Shown here: piece after piece, positions 45,502 through 54,601 of the stretch
Layout: every line of letters starts with the position of its first letter
Position numbering within the stretch: the stretch's first letter is position 1
Notes under the pieces: model-generated
What the model was told of the DNA's origin: nothing
The model's input: the letters and a program-made list of their open reading frames with translations, nothing else
Databases searched by the model: none
NCBI RefSeq assembly: GCF_003403095.1
Contig: NZ_CP031555.1
Coordinates: forward strand, 372,001-436,000
Direction: 5' to 3'
DNA length: 64,000 bases
Source of the DNA: Thalassospira indica
Lineage (GTDB): Bacteria > Pseudomonadota > Alphaproteobacteria > Rhodospirillales > Thalassospiraceae
Translations under genes and position numbers: made by a program

Positions 45502-46464
45502 ATGACTGCAATGCCCGACTATGCCATCGAAGTCGAGGGGCTGACAAAGGTCTATAAGGGGTCAAACGGCGAAAAACTCGCCCTTGATAACGTTTCGCTC
45601 AAGATCCCGCGCGGCTCGTTTTTTGCCCTGCTGGGCCCTAACGGTGCCGGAAAGTCTACATTTATCAACATTTTGGCCGGTCTTGTCACCAAGACCAGTG
45701 GTACGGCGAAAATCTGGGGCAATGATATCGAGACCCAGATGCGCGCTGCCCGTTGCTCCATCGGGATCGTGCCGCAGGAACTTAATCTGGATGCATTTTT
45801 CACCCCGCGTCAGGTGATGGAATTGCAGGCCGGCCTCTATGGCGTGCCGAAATCCGAACGCCGCACGGACGAGATTCTTGCCGCCATCGGACTCGCCGAC
45901 AAGGCAGACTCGTACGCAAGGTCGCTTTCGGGCGGGATGCGTCGCCGTCTTCTGGTCGGCAAGGCGATGGTCCATACGCCGCCCGTTCTGGTTCTTGATG
46001 AACCGACGGCCGGTGTGGATATCGAACTGCGTCAGCAGCTTTGGGCTTACGTCAAGGAGTTGAACAAAGCGGGCGTCACGATTGTTCTGACCACGCATTA
46101 CCTTGAAGAAGCCGAAGAACTCTGTGACGAGATTGCGATCATCAATCAGGGCAATGTCATTGCCCATGAAGACAAGCGCAGCCTGCTGCGCCGGATTGAT
46201 CACAAGACGCTGGTTCTGACCGTGAACAACGAACTGAACGCTGTACCAGACGCCCTGTCGCCTTGGGGGGCAGAGCTTAAATCGGAAAACCAGATCGCGC
46301 TTCATTACCGCCCAAGCAACACCCAGATGGCGGAAATCCTCGAGGCGATCCATGGCTGTGGCCTTGCGATCAAGGATCTGTCGACCGAGGAAGGCGATCT
46401 TGAAGACATCTTCCTGATGCTGACGCGTGACAATAACAAGCAACGCGCAGGCAAAGCTGCCTGA
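45502..46464 (+). CDS. ABC-2 type transporter ATP-binding protein
   Basis: The 320-residue protein has Walker A GPNGAGKSTFINILAGL, a Q-loop GIVPQELNLDAFFTPRQVMELQAGLYGVPK, the signature LSGGMRRRLLVGKAMVH, Walker B VLVLDEPTAGVDIELR, and an H-loop THYLEEAEELCD. A C-terminal domain of about 85 residues follows. It resembles YadG/NodI-type exporters. No permease is adjacent, so its partner is elsewhere or it serves a non-transport role. I start at ATG 45502 (MTAMPDYAIEVEGLTK) behind GGAG. A strong terminator follows. Confidence 0.88.
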   Translation: MTAMPDYAIEVEGLTKVYKGSNGEKLALDNVSLKIPRGSFFALLGPNGAGKSTFINILAGLVTKTSGTAKIWGNDIETQMRAARCSIGIVPQELNLDAFFTPRQVMELQAGLYGVPKSERRTDEILAAIGLADKADSYARSLSGGMRRRLLVGKAMVHTPPVLVLDEPTAGVDIELRQQLWAYVKELNKAGVTIVLTTHYLEEAEELCDEIAIINQGNVIAHEDKRSLLRRIDHKTLVLTVNNELNAVPDALSPWGAELKSENQIALHYRPSNTQMAEILEAIHGCGLAIKDLSTEEGDLEDIFLMLTRDNNKQRAGKAA

Positions 46465-46490
46465 AAAAGCGCGTACCAGTGATATTATGC

Positions 46491-46525
46491 AAAACCCCGC
46501 AGAAATACTTGCGGGGTTTTCTTTG
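46491..46525 (+). terminator. Terminator of the ABC ATPase gene
   Basis: AAAACCCCGC (46491-46500) pairs perfectly with GCGGGGTTTT (46511-46520), followed by CTTT. It lies 26 bases after the stop. Confidence 0.9.
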
Positions 46526-46553
46526 ATTACGGGCTTGATCTTGACCCGCTCGA

Positions 46554-46841
46554 CTACTTGAACCTGCTAGAGGCCATCTTCATCGCGGCTTCAATCGAGT
46601 CCCAAGCGTTATCCATGCCAGCTTTCAGGTCCTGCCAGGCGGTATCGCTTGATTTTTGCAATTCTCGCAGCTTCTGCTCGGCCTCGTCTTGCATGGCGCG
46701 GAGCTCTTTGACTTGTTTATGATATTGCAGTTGTGCATCAGCTTCTGCCGCATCAGCCTGCGCCTTAAGCTTGTCAATCTGGGCACTCCACTCATTGAGT
46801 TGGGCTTCCAGTTTTTTCTCGTAAGCTTCTTTCATGCTCAT
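46554..46841 (-). CDS. Small coiled-coil protein (Sll1863-like)
   Basis: A 95-residue, nearly all-helical protein with heptad pattern (YEKKLEAQLNEWSAQIDKLKAQADAAEADAQLQYHKQVKELRAMQDEAEQKLRELQ split across two helices), then a second amphipathic helix WQDLKAGMDNAWDSIEAAMKMA. Proteins of this shape are annotated as Sll1863-family stress-response or coiled-coil proteins; function is unknown. No signal peptide is present. It converges on the ABC ATPase gene and is monocistronic. Confidence 0.65.
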   Translation of the reverse strand: MSMKEAYEKKLEAQLNEWSAQIDKLKAQADAAEADAQLQYHKQVKELRAMQDEAEQKLRELQKSSDTAWQDLKAGMDNAWDSIEAAMKMASSRFK

Positions 46842-47072
46842 GGTCGTATCCTTTCGTTGGAAAACGTGTGGAACGATCGATATGGCAACAAGGCAAAATA
46901 CCCAATGTCTGCGTCTGTCATTGGATTAAAAAACCCGCTGAACCTGCTGTAGTTCTACTAGATTGGGCCGATTGGTTAAACCTTAAACCAGAATTTCCTC
47001 AATAACCCGTGTGCCTGATTGGAATCTGTAATGTGTGACAATACCTTGCGGGCGAACGCATTATAATCTTCA

Positions 47073-48095
47073 TTGAGTGTCTGTGTTTCCTGCGTAGGGT
47101 TGGTCACCACTTTGTCACCGTGTTTTTTGCGCCCCGTTGTCCGCCTCTGTGCGATGTTGTTGTTTGCCGGGATGGTAAGTGCCTGTGCGCCAACCGTTCG
47201 CCCGGCGGGACCACCGATTGCCCAGACCGTGCTTGGGCCAGACGTTTTTGTTGCGGCTGATGGGATGGAGTTGCCGTTGCAAAGCTGGGGCAATCTTGAA
47301 GATCCCGATGCGGTGATCCTGGCGCTGCACGGGATGGGAGATTATGCCAATGCCTTTATGGAGCTGGGTGAACAGGTCGGCCCGAAGGGCATCGCGATCT
47401 TTGCTTATGATCAGCGGGGCTTTGGTCGTACGTCTGCCCGTCCGTTCTGGGCGGGCACGGCGAGCCTGGTCAATGATGCCAGCGATGCATTGACGCTGTT
47501 ACGCGCCCGATATCCTGACACACCGATTTACCTTCTGGGGAATTCGATGGGCGGCGCGGTGGCGATCATTACCGCCGCAACCCGCGGGCATCTGATGGAT
47601 GGCCTGGTTTTGGTGGCACCGGCAGTTTGGAACCGCGACATGATGCCATGGTATCAGACCGCGCCACTTTCGATCCTGTCGCACAGCCTGCCATGGTTGC
47701 CGCTGACCGGGCGGGGGCTTGATATCTGGCCGTCGGACAATATCGAAATGTTGCGTCGGCTGTCGCGTGACCCGCACATGATGTCTTCAGTCCGGGTCGA
47801 TCTGCTTGCCGGTGTTGCCGATATCATGGATCTGGCGCGCGTTCGGGCCGGGGATATATCTTTGCCGACGCTTTTGCTGTCGGGCATGCAGGATCAAGTG
47901 ATCCCGCCTGAGGCCGTTGCGGCGCTTGATGATGAACTGTCCAGCCTTGGTCTGCCTGTCTATCATCGCTGCCTTTATTCGACAGGGTATCACATGTTGT
48001 TGCGGGATCTGAACGGGCCGGTGGTGATCGAGGATATTCGGCGCTGGGTTGTCGATAGCGAGGATCGGAAAAATTATTCCTGCACCAGCAACTGA
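47073..48095 (+). CDS. Lysophospholipase-like alpha/beta hydrolase lipoprotein
   Basis: A 340-residue protein with an N-terminal hydrophobic signal and lipobox-like AGMVSAC (Cys about 38), suggesting a membrane-anchored lipoprotein. The hydrolase domain has ILALHGMGDYANAFMELGE, YDQRGFGRTSARPFW, the nucleophile elbow LLGNSMGGAVAI, the acid in LLLSGMQDQVIPPEA, and His in YSTGYHMLLRDL. This is the Hydrolase_4/monoacylglycerol lipase pattern. Substrate is probably a lysophospholipid or acyl ester, by inference. The start may be later, at an internal Met, since residues 1-20 are not signal-like. Confidence 0.82.
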   Translation: MSVCVSCVGLVTTLSPCFLRPVVRLCAMLLFAGMVSACAPTVRPAGPPIAQTVLGPDVFVAADGMELPLQSWGNLEDPDAVILALHGMGDYANAFMELGEQVGPKGIAIFAYDQRGFGRTSARPFWAGTASLVNDASDALTLLRARYPDTPIYLLGNSMGGAVAIITAATRGHLMDGLVLVAPAVWNRDMMPWYQTAPLSILSHSLPWLPLTGRGLDIWPSDNIEMLRRLSRDPHMMSSVRVDLLAGVADIMDLARVRAGDISLPTLLLSGMQDQVIPPEAVAALDDELSSLGLPVYHRCLYSTGYHMLLRDLNGPVVIEDIRRWVVDSEDRKNYSCTSN

Positions 48096-48242
48096 TTGCT
48101 TTTTGACCCTCAATCAATGATCAGGTAGCCTTTTTTAAAGAGTTGCAAGGCATTATGCAGGTTGTCGAACCGCTGTTTCGTTCCGATATGCCAAGCAGCA
48201 ATTGATGATGCACCATCACTTAACCGGAGGATCAGGACCGGC

Positions 48243-49979
48243 ATGCTAAGGACCATTCGGGCGAAGTTCCTGGGTGTCGCGGCCTTTTTTGTCGTGTGGC
48301 TCGTTGTGGCCACCGGTTTCTCCGTGATCCAGTCCCTTGGCATCAATGGCGATCTTGAGGCGGTGTCGCGTTACGTCACGCCGGTCAAGGATTCCCTTTC
48401 CGATGTGCGTGCGCGCCAGCTTGAACAGATTTCGCTGATTGATCGTTACATGCGGGTGGTCGAAAGTGACGGACCGCAGACATCGCTTTTGAATGGCATC
48501 GAGATCGAAATCGAAGCCAAACAAACCCAGATCGAACAGGCCTTCCGCAAATCCTTTACCTTTGCTGCCCTTGGTCGGGCGCAGGCATCCGGTCACTTTG
48601 ACGAGGGTGTGCTGTTTGATCTTGATGTGCGCATGCGGGAATTCGCCGATGTATCGGCACAGTTTTCGTTGGGCGTTGAACGCCTGCTTGATCAGGTGCG
48701 GGCAGGTAATCTTGCCGATGCCCGGTCACAGGAAAACACCGTGCGCGGCCTGCATCGGATTATTGTGCTCAACCTGCGCAATGAAATCCGGCTTCTCGAA
48801 GACTACGCCGCGCAAACGGTTGAGAACGTTTCCAAGCGCGAAGACTTCCTGATCCAGGCCGAATTCATCATGATGCTGGCGGCCGTCATTATCGGGATTT
48901 CGTTGGCCTATTACATGGCGCATGCGGTGGTGGTTGCCGTGCGCAAAACCACGAGTGCGTTGAATTCCATTCAGTCGGGCAAGCTTGATACCAAGCTTGA
49001 ATTCAGCTCCAAGGGTGATTTTGGCCGGTTGGCTGATGCCTTTAACCGCATGACGCGCGAACTCCGCGTGCGGTTCAGGATGCGCGAACGCTTTGGCAAA
49101 TATGTCGACCCCAAGGTCATCAACAACCTGATCAATCAGGAAACAGCACTCGAGAATTCCGAAAAGCGCGTGATGACGGTCAGTGTTGTCAATCTGACGG
49201 GGTTTGACTGGCTGGCCGAACATACGCCGCCGGAAAAGCTTGTTGATTTCCTCAATGACTATCTGACGGCGATGACCGAACCGATTGCCAATCAAAGTGG
49301 GATTATCGACAACTTTGTCGGCGACCGCGTGATCGGCTTCTGGGGTCCGCCCTTCTGCGGCGAAGGGGCCCATGCCAAACATGCCTGTCAGGCCGCCCTT
49401 GAACAGGTCGCACGCTTTAACGCGCTTAAGACCAAATATGCCGAACTGATCGGCGATCACGGCCTTGAAATCCGTGTTGGCATTGCAACCGGCGAGGTCG
49501 TGGTGGGGTCCATCGGCACAGACAAATCACGTGCCTATACCGTGGTCGGCGATTGCGTGAACTATGCCAACCGCCTTGAAAAGGCCAACCGGGTCTATGG
49601 CACGCAAATTCTGGCTTCGCACGAAACGGCCAGCATGGCGTCGGGTGAGGTCGAGATGCGCGACCTTGATCATGTGGTGCTACTCGGTACCGAAAAAGTC
49701 GTTTTCCTGTACGAAGTACTGGCGCAGGGCGGGCAGCTTTCCGAAGAACGGCGTGAATGGCGCAGCAAGTACGAAACCGCCATGGCGCATTACCGTGACG
49801 GCAATTTCGATGCGGCCCGGCCGCTTTATGAAGAAGTCATCGCGTTTGATGACAGCGACTTTGCCGCACAGCTGATGATGAACCGGATGGAGCGCCTTGA
49901 GCGGCGCGAACAGGACCGCGAATGGGATGGCACCTGGGTGGTGCGTGACCCGTATGAACGCCGCGATGTCGAAAGCTGA
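48243..49979 (+). CDS. Membrane class III cyclase-like protein with active-site substitutions
   Basis: The 578-residue protein has a membrane span (about 8-30), a helical periplasmic sensor region (30-205), a second span (about 210-232), a HAMP-like linker (ARKTTSALNSIQSG..LADAFNRMTREL), a class III cyclase domain (about 310-490) and a C-terminal TPR-like repeat (MAHYRDGNFDAARPLYEEVIAFDDSDFAAQ). The first metal Asp is replaced by Asn317 (SVVNLTGF), and the purine-selecting Lys by Asn357 (IDNFVGD). The second Asp361 and the GDCVNYANRLEKAN motif remain. It may be inactive or atypical. GGAGG lies 12 bases before ATG 48243. Confidence 0.85.
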   Translation: MLRTIRAKFLGVAAFFVVWLVVATGFSVIQSLGINGDLEAVSRYVTPVKDSLSDVRARQLEQISLIDRYMRVVESDGPQTSLLNGIEIEIEAKQTQIEQAFRKSFTFAALGRAQASGHFDEGVLFDLDVRMREFADVSAQFSLGVERLLDQVRAGNLADARSQENTVRGLHRIIVLNLRNEIRLLEDYAAQTVENVSKREDFLIQAEFIMMLAAVIIGISLAYYMAHAVVVAVRKTTSALNSIQSGKLDTKLEFSSKGDFGRLADAFNRMTRELRVRFRMRERFGKYVDPKVINNLINQETALENSEKRVMTVSVVNLTGFDWLAEHTPPEKLVDFLNDYLTAMTEPIANQSGIIDNFVGDRVIGFWGPPFCGEGAHAKHACQAALEQVARFNALKTKYAELIGDHGLEIRVGIATGEVVVGSIGTDKSRAYTVVGDCVNYANRLEKANRVYGTQILASHETASMASGEVEMRDLDHVVLLGTEKVVFLYEVLAQGGQLSEERREWRSKYETAMAHYRDGNFDAARPLYEEVIAFDDSDFAAQLMMNRMERLERREQDREWDGTWVVRDPYERRDVES

Positions 49980-50009
49980 TTGCGGCTATGCCGCGCCAAG
50001 GTTACCTTA

Positions 50010-50210
<201 letters not shown>

Positions 50211-50318
50211 TCAATGGACGACCCCACCTTTACTTTAGCTCATTAAGAGTTGATCCTCACCGATCATAGCGGTCACGATAGTTTGAAGGTTGTGTAGGTA
50301 TCTTCGAGGACAACGGTC

Positions 50319-51392
50319 GTGACAGTTATATCAGCGTTCAACGTGGGCGGAGTTCCGGTAATAGTCGGTGACAGCCTTATCACTACCTCTGAGCCAGGTG
50401 TGGTTTCAAAACCAGTGCCCACGGCAGAAAAACTGCCGCCATTAAAGCAGGCTATTTCGGGCTTTTGCCGGAAAGTTCATATATTGGATAACAAGTTAGT
50501 TGTGGCTTGGGCTGGCAGCAAATTTCGTGCTGAACAATTACTACCTGATTTAAAAAGATTTATTAGGAGAAAAGGGGTCAAAAACCAGAACCTGATTGAT
50601 TTTTTTAAAAACTACGTGTTTCGGGAGAATGTGGGTAAAGAACTTCGTGTCTTGGGATGGATTGTAGAAGAAAGCCCACGGCCTTTTTGGTGGTCTAGTT
50701 ACGGGAAAGAGGTTTTCTTTGATGAGGAAGAAACTGAGGGGAGTGGCGCCGAGGGTTTTTTAGGTTTTTTAAATAATAGAGGGACGACAGCAAGTGGTGA
50801 TGGATTTTCCCAAGTTGAAGAGGCATATGTCTCTTCACTTGCCACTATATCGAAGTTGTTAACCATAGAAGCAAGGCATGGAATTCCTTTGCAGCAGGGC
50901 TTCGGTTTTTGTTACGATATCGTCGTTTGGGATAAATATCGTTTTAAAAACATTCCAAGCTATACTCAGTTAAATATTGATTTTTCATTTGATACAAAGT
51001 CAAAAAGTGGAAGGCTTAATTTCGCTCAACCTGTGTTGATTTACAAGTCATTTGGTCAGTTTGCGGAATTCAGTGCTGTGCGGTGGTCGGATAAACAAAA
51101 TGCAAACCTTTCCTTCTCGATGTCTGGGTTGGAGCCGACAATTATACCGCCTGTCTGGGAGGTCCCAGAAATCCCGAAACCAAAGAAACCAAAATTTCAT
51201 TCAAAGTATATTTGTGTCTTTTTTAATGTTGTTGATGAATTGGGTAGATCATTCATCGCTCCGTATTGCATTAGTGATGAGGCGAAAAGAGGAGATGGCG
51301 TCTGGTTAACTAAACAGGGTTCAAAAGAGGGTATCGAGCTAAATACTTCTCTTATCGAAAAAATGCATGCCGCCGTATTTGGTGGATCGTAA
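50319..51392 (+). CDS. Orphan Ntn-hydrolase (proteasome-like) family candidate
   Basis: I do not know a named family for this 357-residue, AT-rich gene. Its first 70 residues resemble proteasome/HslV-type Ntn hydrolases. Thr2 directly after the initiator would become the N-terminal nucleophile. Asp18 lies in VPVIVGDSLITT (proteasome Asp17), and Lys52 in RKVHILDNKLVVAWAGS matches the Lys33 segment and the following AGS turn. The rest is unfamiliar, with a Pro/Lys-rich stretch (IPKPKKPKFHS) and a C-terminal SH3-like patch. The start is GTG 50319 with GAGGA upstream. Codon use points to transfer; it lies beside tRNA-Arg. Confidence 0.55.
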   Translation: MTVISAFNVGGVPVIVGDSLITTSEPGVVSKPVPTAEKLPPLKQAISGFCRKVHILDNKLVVAWAGSKFRAEQLLPDLKRFIRRKGVKNQNLIDFFKNYVFRENVGKELRVLGWIVEESPRPFWWSSYGKEVFFDEEETEGSGAEGFLGFLNNRGTTASGDGFSQVEEAYVSSLATISKLLTIEARHGIPLQQGFGFCYDIVVWDKYRFKNIPSYTQLNIDFSFDTKSKSGRLNFAQPVLIYKSFGQFAEFSAVRWSDKQNANLSFSMSGLEPTIIPPVWEVPEIPKPKKPKFHSKYICVFFNVVDELGRSFIAPYCISDEAKRGDGVWLTKQGSKEGIELNTSLIEKMHAAVFGGS

Positions 51393-51468
51393 AATTCGAT
51401 ATTGGCTTATGCAAAGAGAAATATCTTATATAGCTAACGTAATAAATTTATCTAAATGGTTCTGAGTA

Positions 51469-52116
51469 ATGCGCGGCTACCTTCACAATCTTTCTGGTCA
51501 TAACGTGCTGTTTTGTATGGCGGCACCGGCGGAATATGGCGATCACCTCAAGGAGCGGTTTACGCCCTTGATGATCGGGGTTGGGCCGGTGGAGGCTGCG
51601 ATCAATCTGACCGCGGCACTGACCGAATTGAAGCTGTCGGATGATTTGCCCGATCTTGTGGTGACATTGGGATCAGCCGGATCGCGCACGCTTGAACAGG
51701 CCGAGGTTTATCAGGCCGTTTCGGTATCGTATCGCGATATGGATGCATCGGTTCTGGGTTTTGAGAAGGGCTGCACGCCGTTTGTCGATTTGCCCGCCGA
51801 GATCGAGATGGCGTTACGCATTCCCGGTATCCCCGAAGCGCGGTTGTCGACCGGGGCCAATGTGGTGTCGGGTGCGGCCTATGACGTGATTGATGCCGAC
51901 ATGGTCGATATGGAGAGTTTTGCCATCCTGCGGGCGTGCCACAAGTTTGATGTGCCGCTGATTGGTTTGCGCGGGATTTCCGATGGCAAGGAAGAGCTTT
52001 CCAAGCTCTCGGACTGGACGGCCTATCTGCATGTGATTGACCAGAAATTGGCCGTTGCGGTCGATGCCCTGAAAGCAGGACTGGAAAGCGGCGAGATCGG
52101 CATTCCCGGACGCTGA
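51469..52116 (+). CDS. 5'-methylthioadenosine/S-adenosylhomocysteine nucleosidase-like protein
   Basis: A nucleoside phosphorylase-fold hydrolase of the MTA/SAH nucleosidase group. The 215-residue protein has MAAPAEYGDHL, GVGPVEAAINLTAAL, VVTLGSAGSRTL, STGANVVSG, the nucleoside-binding DADMVDMESFAILRAC, and RGISDGKEEL with the catalytic Asp. It is somewhat shorter than E. coli MtnN (232 residues) and its substrate range is inferred. Base composition returns to chromosomal. It converges on the TPP enzyme gene. Confidence 0.85.
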   Translation: MRGYLHNLSGHNVLFCMAAPAEYGDHLKERFTPLMIGVGPVEAAINLTAALTELKLSDDLPDLVVTLGSAGSRTLEQAEVYQAVSVSYRDMDASVLGFEKGCTPFVDLPAEIEMALRIPGIPEARLSTGANVVSGAAYDVIDADMVDMESFAILRACHKFDVPLIGLRGISDGKEELSKLSDWTAYLHVIDQKLAVAVDALKAGLESGEIGIPGR

Positions 52117-52152
52117 TCTCGCTTATTGCATTTTCCAAACAATTATGCGGTC

Positions 52153-53820
52153 TTAGGTGCCCGTGCGGATCTGATCAAGGGTTTTGATCGGGGTAAGCGC
52201 CTGTGGATCAACCTGGATTTCAAGGATGGCCGGTTTTCCTGAGGCGACTGCGCGGTCGAAGGCGGGGCCGAAATCCTCGGTCTTTGTGACGGTTTCACCG
52301 TATCCGCCAAACGTCTTGGCGTAGGCGGCAAAATCCGGGTTGTGCAGTTCGGTGCCTGAAACGCGGCCGGGATAGTTGCGTTCCTGATGCATGCGGATGG
52401 TGCCAAACATGCCATTATTGACCACCAGCGTGATGATATTGGCGCCATATTGCACGGCGGTGGCAAATTCCTGCCCGTGCATCAAGAAACACCCATCACC
52501 GGCAAGACAGACCACCGGGCGATCCGGATGGGCGAGCTTGGCTGAGACCGAAGCCGGAAGCCCATAACCCATCGACCCTGATGTTGGCGCCAGTTCGGTG
52601 CGATATTCGCGATAGCGGAAGAAACGATGCAAAAAGGCGGCGTAGTTGCCCGCCCCATTGGTGACAATCGCATTATCGGGAAGTTTTTCACGCAGTTCCG
52701 CCACCACATGCGCCATTTTGACATCGCCCGGTGTTTCGACCGGGGTGGAAAAGGCGATGTAGTTGGCGTGTGCTGTTTCGATCATCTCGTCGCGGGCGCT
52801 ACCATCCACCGGCTCCATCATGGCGATGGCGCGCAGGAAGGATCGCTGCGATGCATTGATCGCGACATCCGGGCGATAGACCCGGCCCAGTTCATCCGGG
52901 CCGCTATAAACATGGACCAGTTTCTGTTTCGGGCAGGGGATTTCCAGCAGGCTATAGCCGCTGCTGGTCATTTCCCCCATGCGCGATCCGACGAGGATCA
53001 CAAGATCACTGTCCTTGATGAGCTCGGCCAGCTTCGGGTTGATGCCAATGCCGACATCACCAATGAAGTGGCTATGGGTGTTGGGGATATAGTCCTGACA
53101 GCGGAAACTGGTCGCCACCGGTACATTGTTACGAACTGCAAACGATTTAAGGTTTTCAGTCGCTTCACGGGTCCAGCCACCACCACCAACGATCATGACC
53201 GGCTTTTCGGATTTCGCAAGAGCGTCACGGAAACGAGAGACATCTTCAGGTGCTGTTTTGGCTTCAATCGGGACGTAGGGCTTGGCATCAGGTACTTCGG
53301 CGCTTGAAGACAGCATGTCTTCAGGAAGCGCCAACACCACCGGGCCGGGGCGACCGGATGTCGCGATGTGATAGGCGTGGCTGATATATTCCGGGATGCG
53401 GTTGATGTCATCGATCTGTCCGACCCACTTGGCAAGCGGTTCAAACATTTTGCGGTAATCGACTTCCTGAAACGCTTCGCGATCAACCATGTCACGCCCA
53501 ATCTGCCCGACCAGCAGGATCATCGGCGTGCTGTCCTGATGGGCGACATGCACGCCGGCTGATGCGTTGGTTGCACCGGGGCCACGGGTGACCATGCAAA
53601 TGCCGGGTTTATTGGTCAGCTTGCCATAGGCCTCTGCCATGATGGCGGCCCCGCCTTCCTGACGGCAGATGATCGGATCGATGTCGGGATGATCGACAAG
53701 CCCATCGAGCACTGCGAGGTAACTTTCGCCCGGAACAAGAAAGACGCGTTCGGCCCCGTGCAGGGCCAGTTGATCGACCAGAATGCGTCCGCCATGGCGC
53801 GTTTCTGTTTTCCCGGACAT
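52153..53820 (-). CDS. Thiamine pyrophosphate-binding enzyme, acetolactate synthase-like
   Basis: The 555-residue protein has the three-domain POX/AHAS architecture. An N-terminal PYR domain carries the catalytic Glu in CRQEGGAAIMAEAYGKL. A middle domain has VMIVGGGGWTREA. The C-terminal PP domain has the GDG...NN motif GDGCFLMHGQEFATAVQYGANIITLVVNNGMFGT. No FAD-specific hallmark or adjacent ilvN regulatory subunit is present, so it is unlikely to be the biosynthetic IlvB. The substrate could be a 2-oxo acid for decarboxylation or oxidation. It stands alone. Confidence 0.88.
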   Translation of the reverse strand: MSGKTETRHGGRILVDQLALHGAERVFLVPGESYLAVLDGLVDHPDIDPIICRQEGGAAIMAEAYGKLTNKPGICMVTRGPGATNASAGVHVAHQDSTPMILLVGQIGRDMVDREAFQEVDYRKMFEPLAKWVGQIDDINRIPEYISHAYHIATSGRPGPVVLALPEDMLSSSAEVPDAKPYVPIEAKTAPEDVSRFRDALAKSEKPVMIVGGGGWTREATENLKSFAVRNNVPVATSFRCQDYIPNTHSHFIGDVGIGINPKLAELIKDSDLVILVGSRMGEMTSSGYSLLEIPCPKQKLVHVYSGPDELGRVYRPDVAINASQRSFLRAIAMMEPVDGSARDEMIETAHANYIAFSTPVETPGDVKMAHVVAELREKLPDNAIVTNGAGNYAAFLHRFFRYREYRTELAPTSGSMGYGLPASVSAKLAHPDRPVVCLAGDGCFLMHGQEFATAVQYGANIITLVVNNGMFGTIRMHQERNYPGRVSGTELHNPDFAAYAKTFGGYGETVTKTEDFGPAFDRAVASGKPAILEIQVDPQALTPIKTLDQIRTGT

Positions 53821-54046
53821 GTTTCGTGAACTCCGTTGCGTGGGGCAAAATCGTTTTAGTTTTTATCTGTTTGCCATCTCTTGATGGCGTGAGCGCGATT
53901 TCATCATGGAAAACAGGCGCAGGTAAAGATGGTTGATCCAGAAAATAGCGGAAAATCCGACGATATATGGAGCAGTTCTAAAACCCCTGCGTTCTGAACG
54001 AAAATGCACAGTGGATTGTGCTGGAAAGCCGCTATTTTGCAGTGAT

Positions 54047-54601
54047 TTAGAAGTACCTTTCGGCCACGCGCACGATGTCGCCGGGCATGACGATGGTGGC
54101 GAGCGTTGCCGGGATAACGACGCGCGACGCGTCATGACCACGCAGGATTTCGATGTCATCCTCATCCCCGCGATAGGTCAGCCCGCCACCGACCGCGATG
54201 GCATTGAGCACATTCATGCCGGGCACATAATCATAGGATCCCGGTTGATTGACTTCCCCCATGATGAAAAACGGGCGAAAGGCGATGATTTCGACAGCAA
54301 TATCGGGATGACGCAAATAGCCATCCAGATAGGCGTCATGGATTTTCTGGCGCGCCTGATCTGTGGTGAGGTTGCGCACGCTTACCGGCCCGATCAGTGC
54401 TAGGTTGAGCCGGCCCATGGCATCAACCTTGAATTCGCCCGACAGGTCCGGTTCGCCAAACACCGTGACCCGCACCGTATCGCCGCTGTCCATGACATAG
54501 ATGGTCTGTGCCTTTGCCGTTACCATCATTGCGATCAAGGCGAGCATAGTGATCAGTACGGTGCGCAAGCCATTGAACAAGCGTGGCTTTGGTGTGGTCA
54601 T
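54047..54601 (-). CDS. Polysaccharide export protein (Wza-like, short form)
   Basis: A 184-residue precursor with an export signal (about 12-31, ending AKA). The Poly_export domain follows (YVMDSGDTVRVTVFGEPDLSGEFKVDAMGRLNLALIGPVSVRNLT..QARQKIHDAYLDGYLRHPDIAVEI), then one SLBB segment (FFIMGEVNQPGSYDYVPGMNVLNAIAVGGGLTYRGDEDDIEILR). It is much shorter than Wza (about 380 residues), lacking the additional SLBB and C-terminal pore helix. No lipobox Cys is visible. It is the last gene of the operon with the beta-barrel protein and sugar transferase. Confidence 0.9.
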   Translation of the reverse strand: MTTPKPRLFNGLRTVLITMLALIAMMVTAKAQTIYVMDSGDTVRVTVFGEPDLSGEFKVDAMGRLNLALIGPVSVRNLTTDQARQKIHDAYLDGYLRHPDIAVEIIAFRPFFIMGEVNQPGSYDYVPGMNVLNAIAVGGGLTYRGDEDDIEILRGHDASRVVIPATLATIVMPGDIVRVAERYF

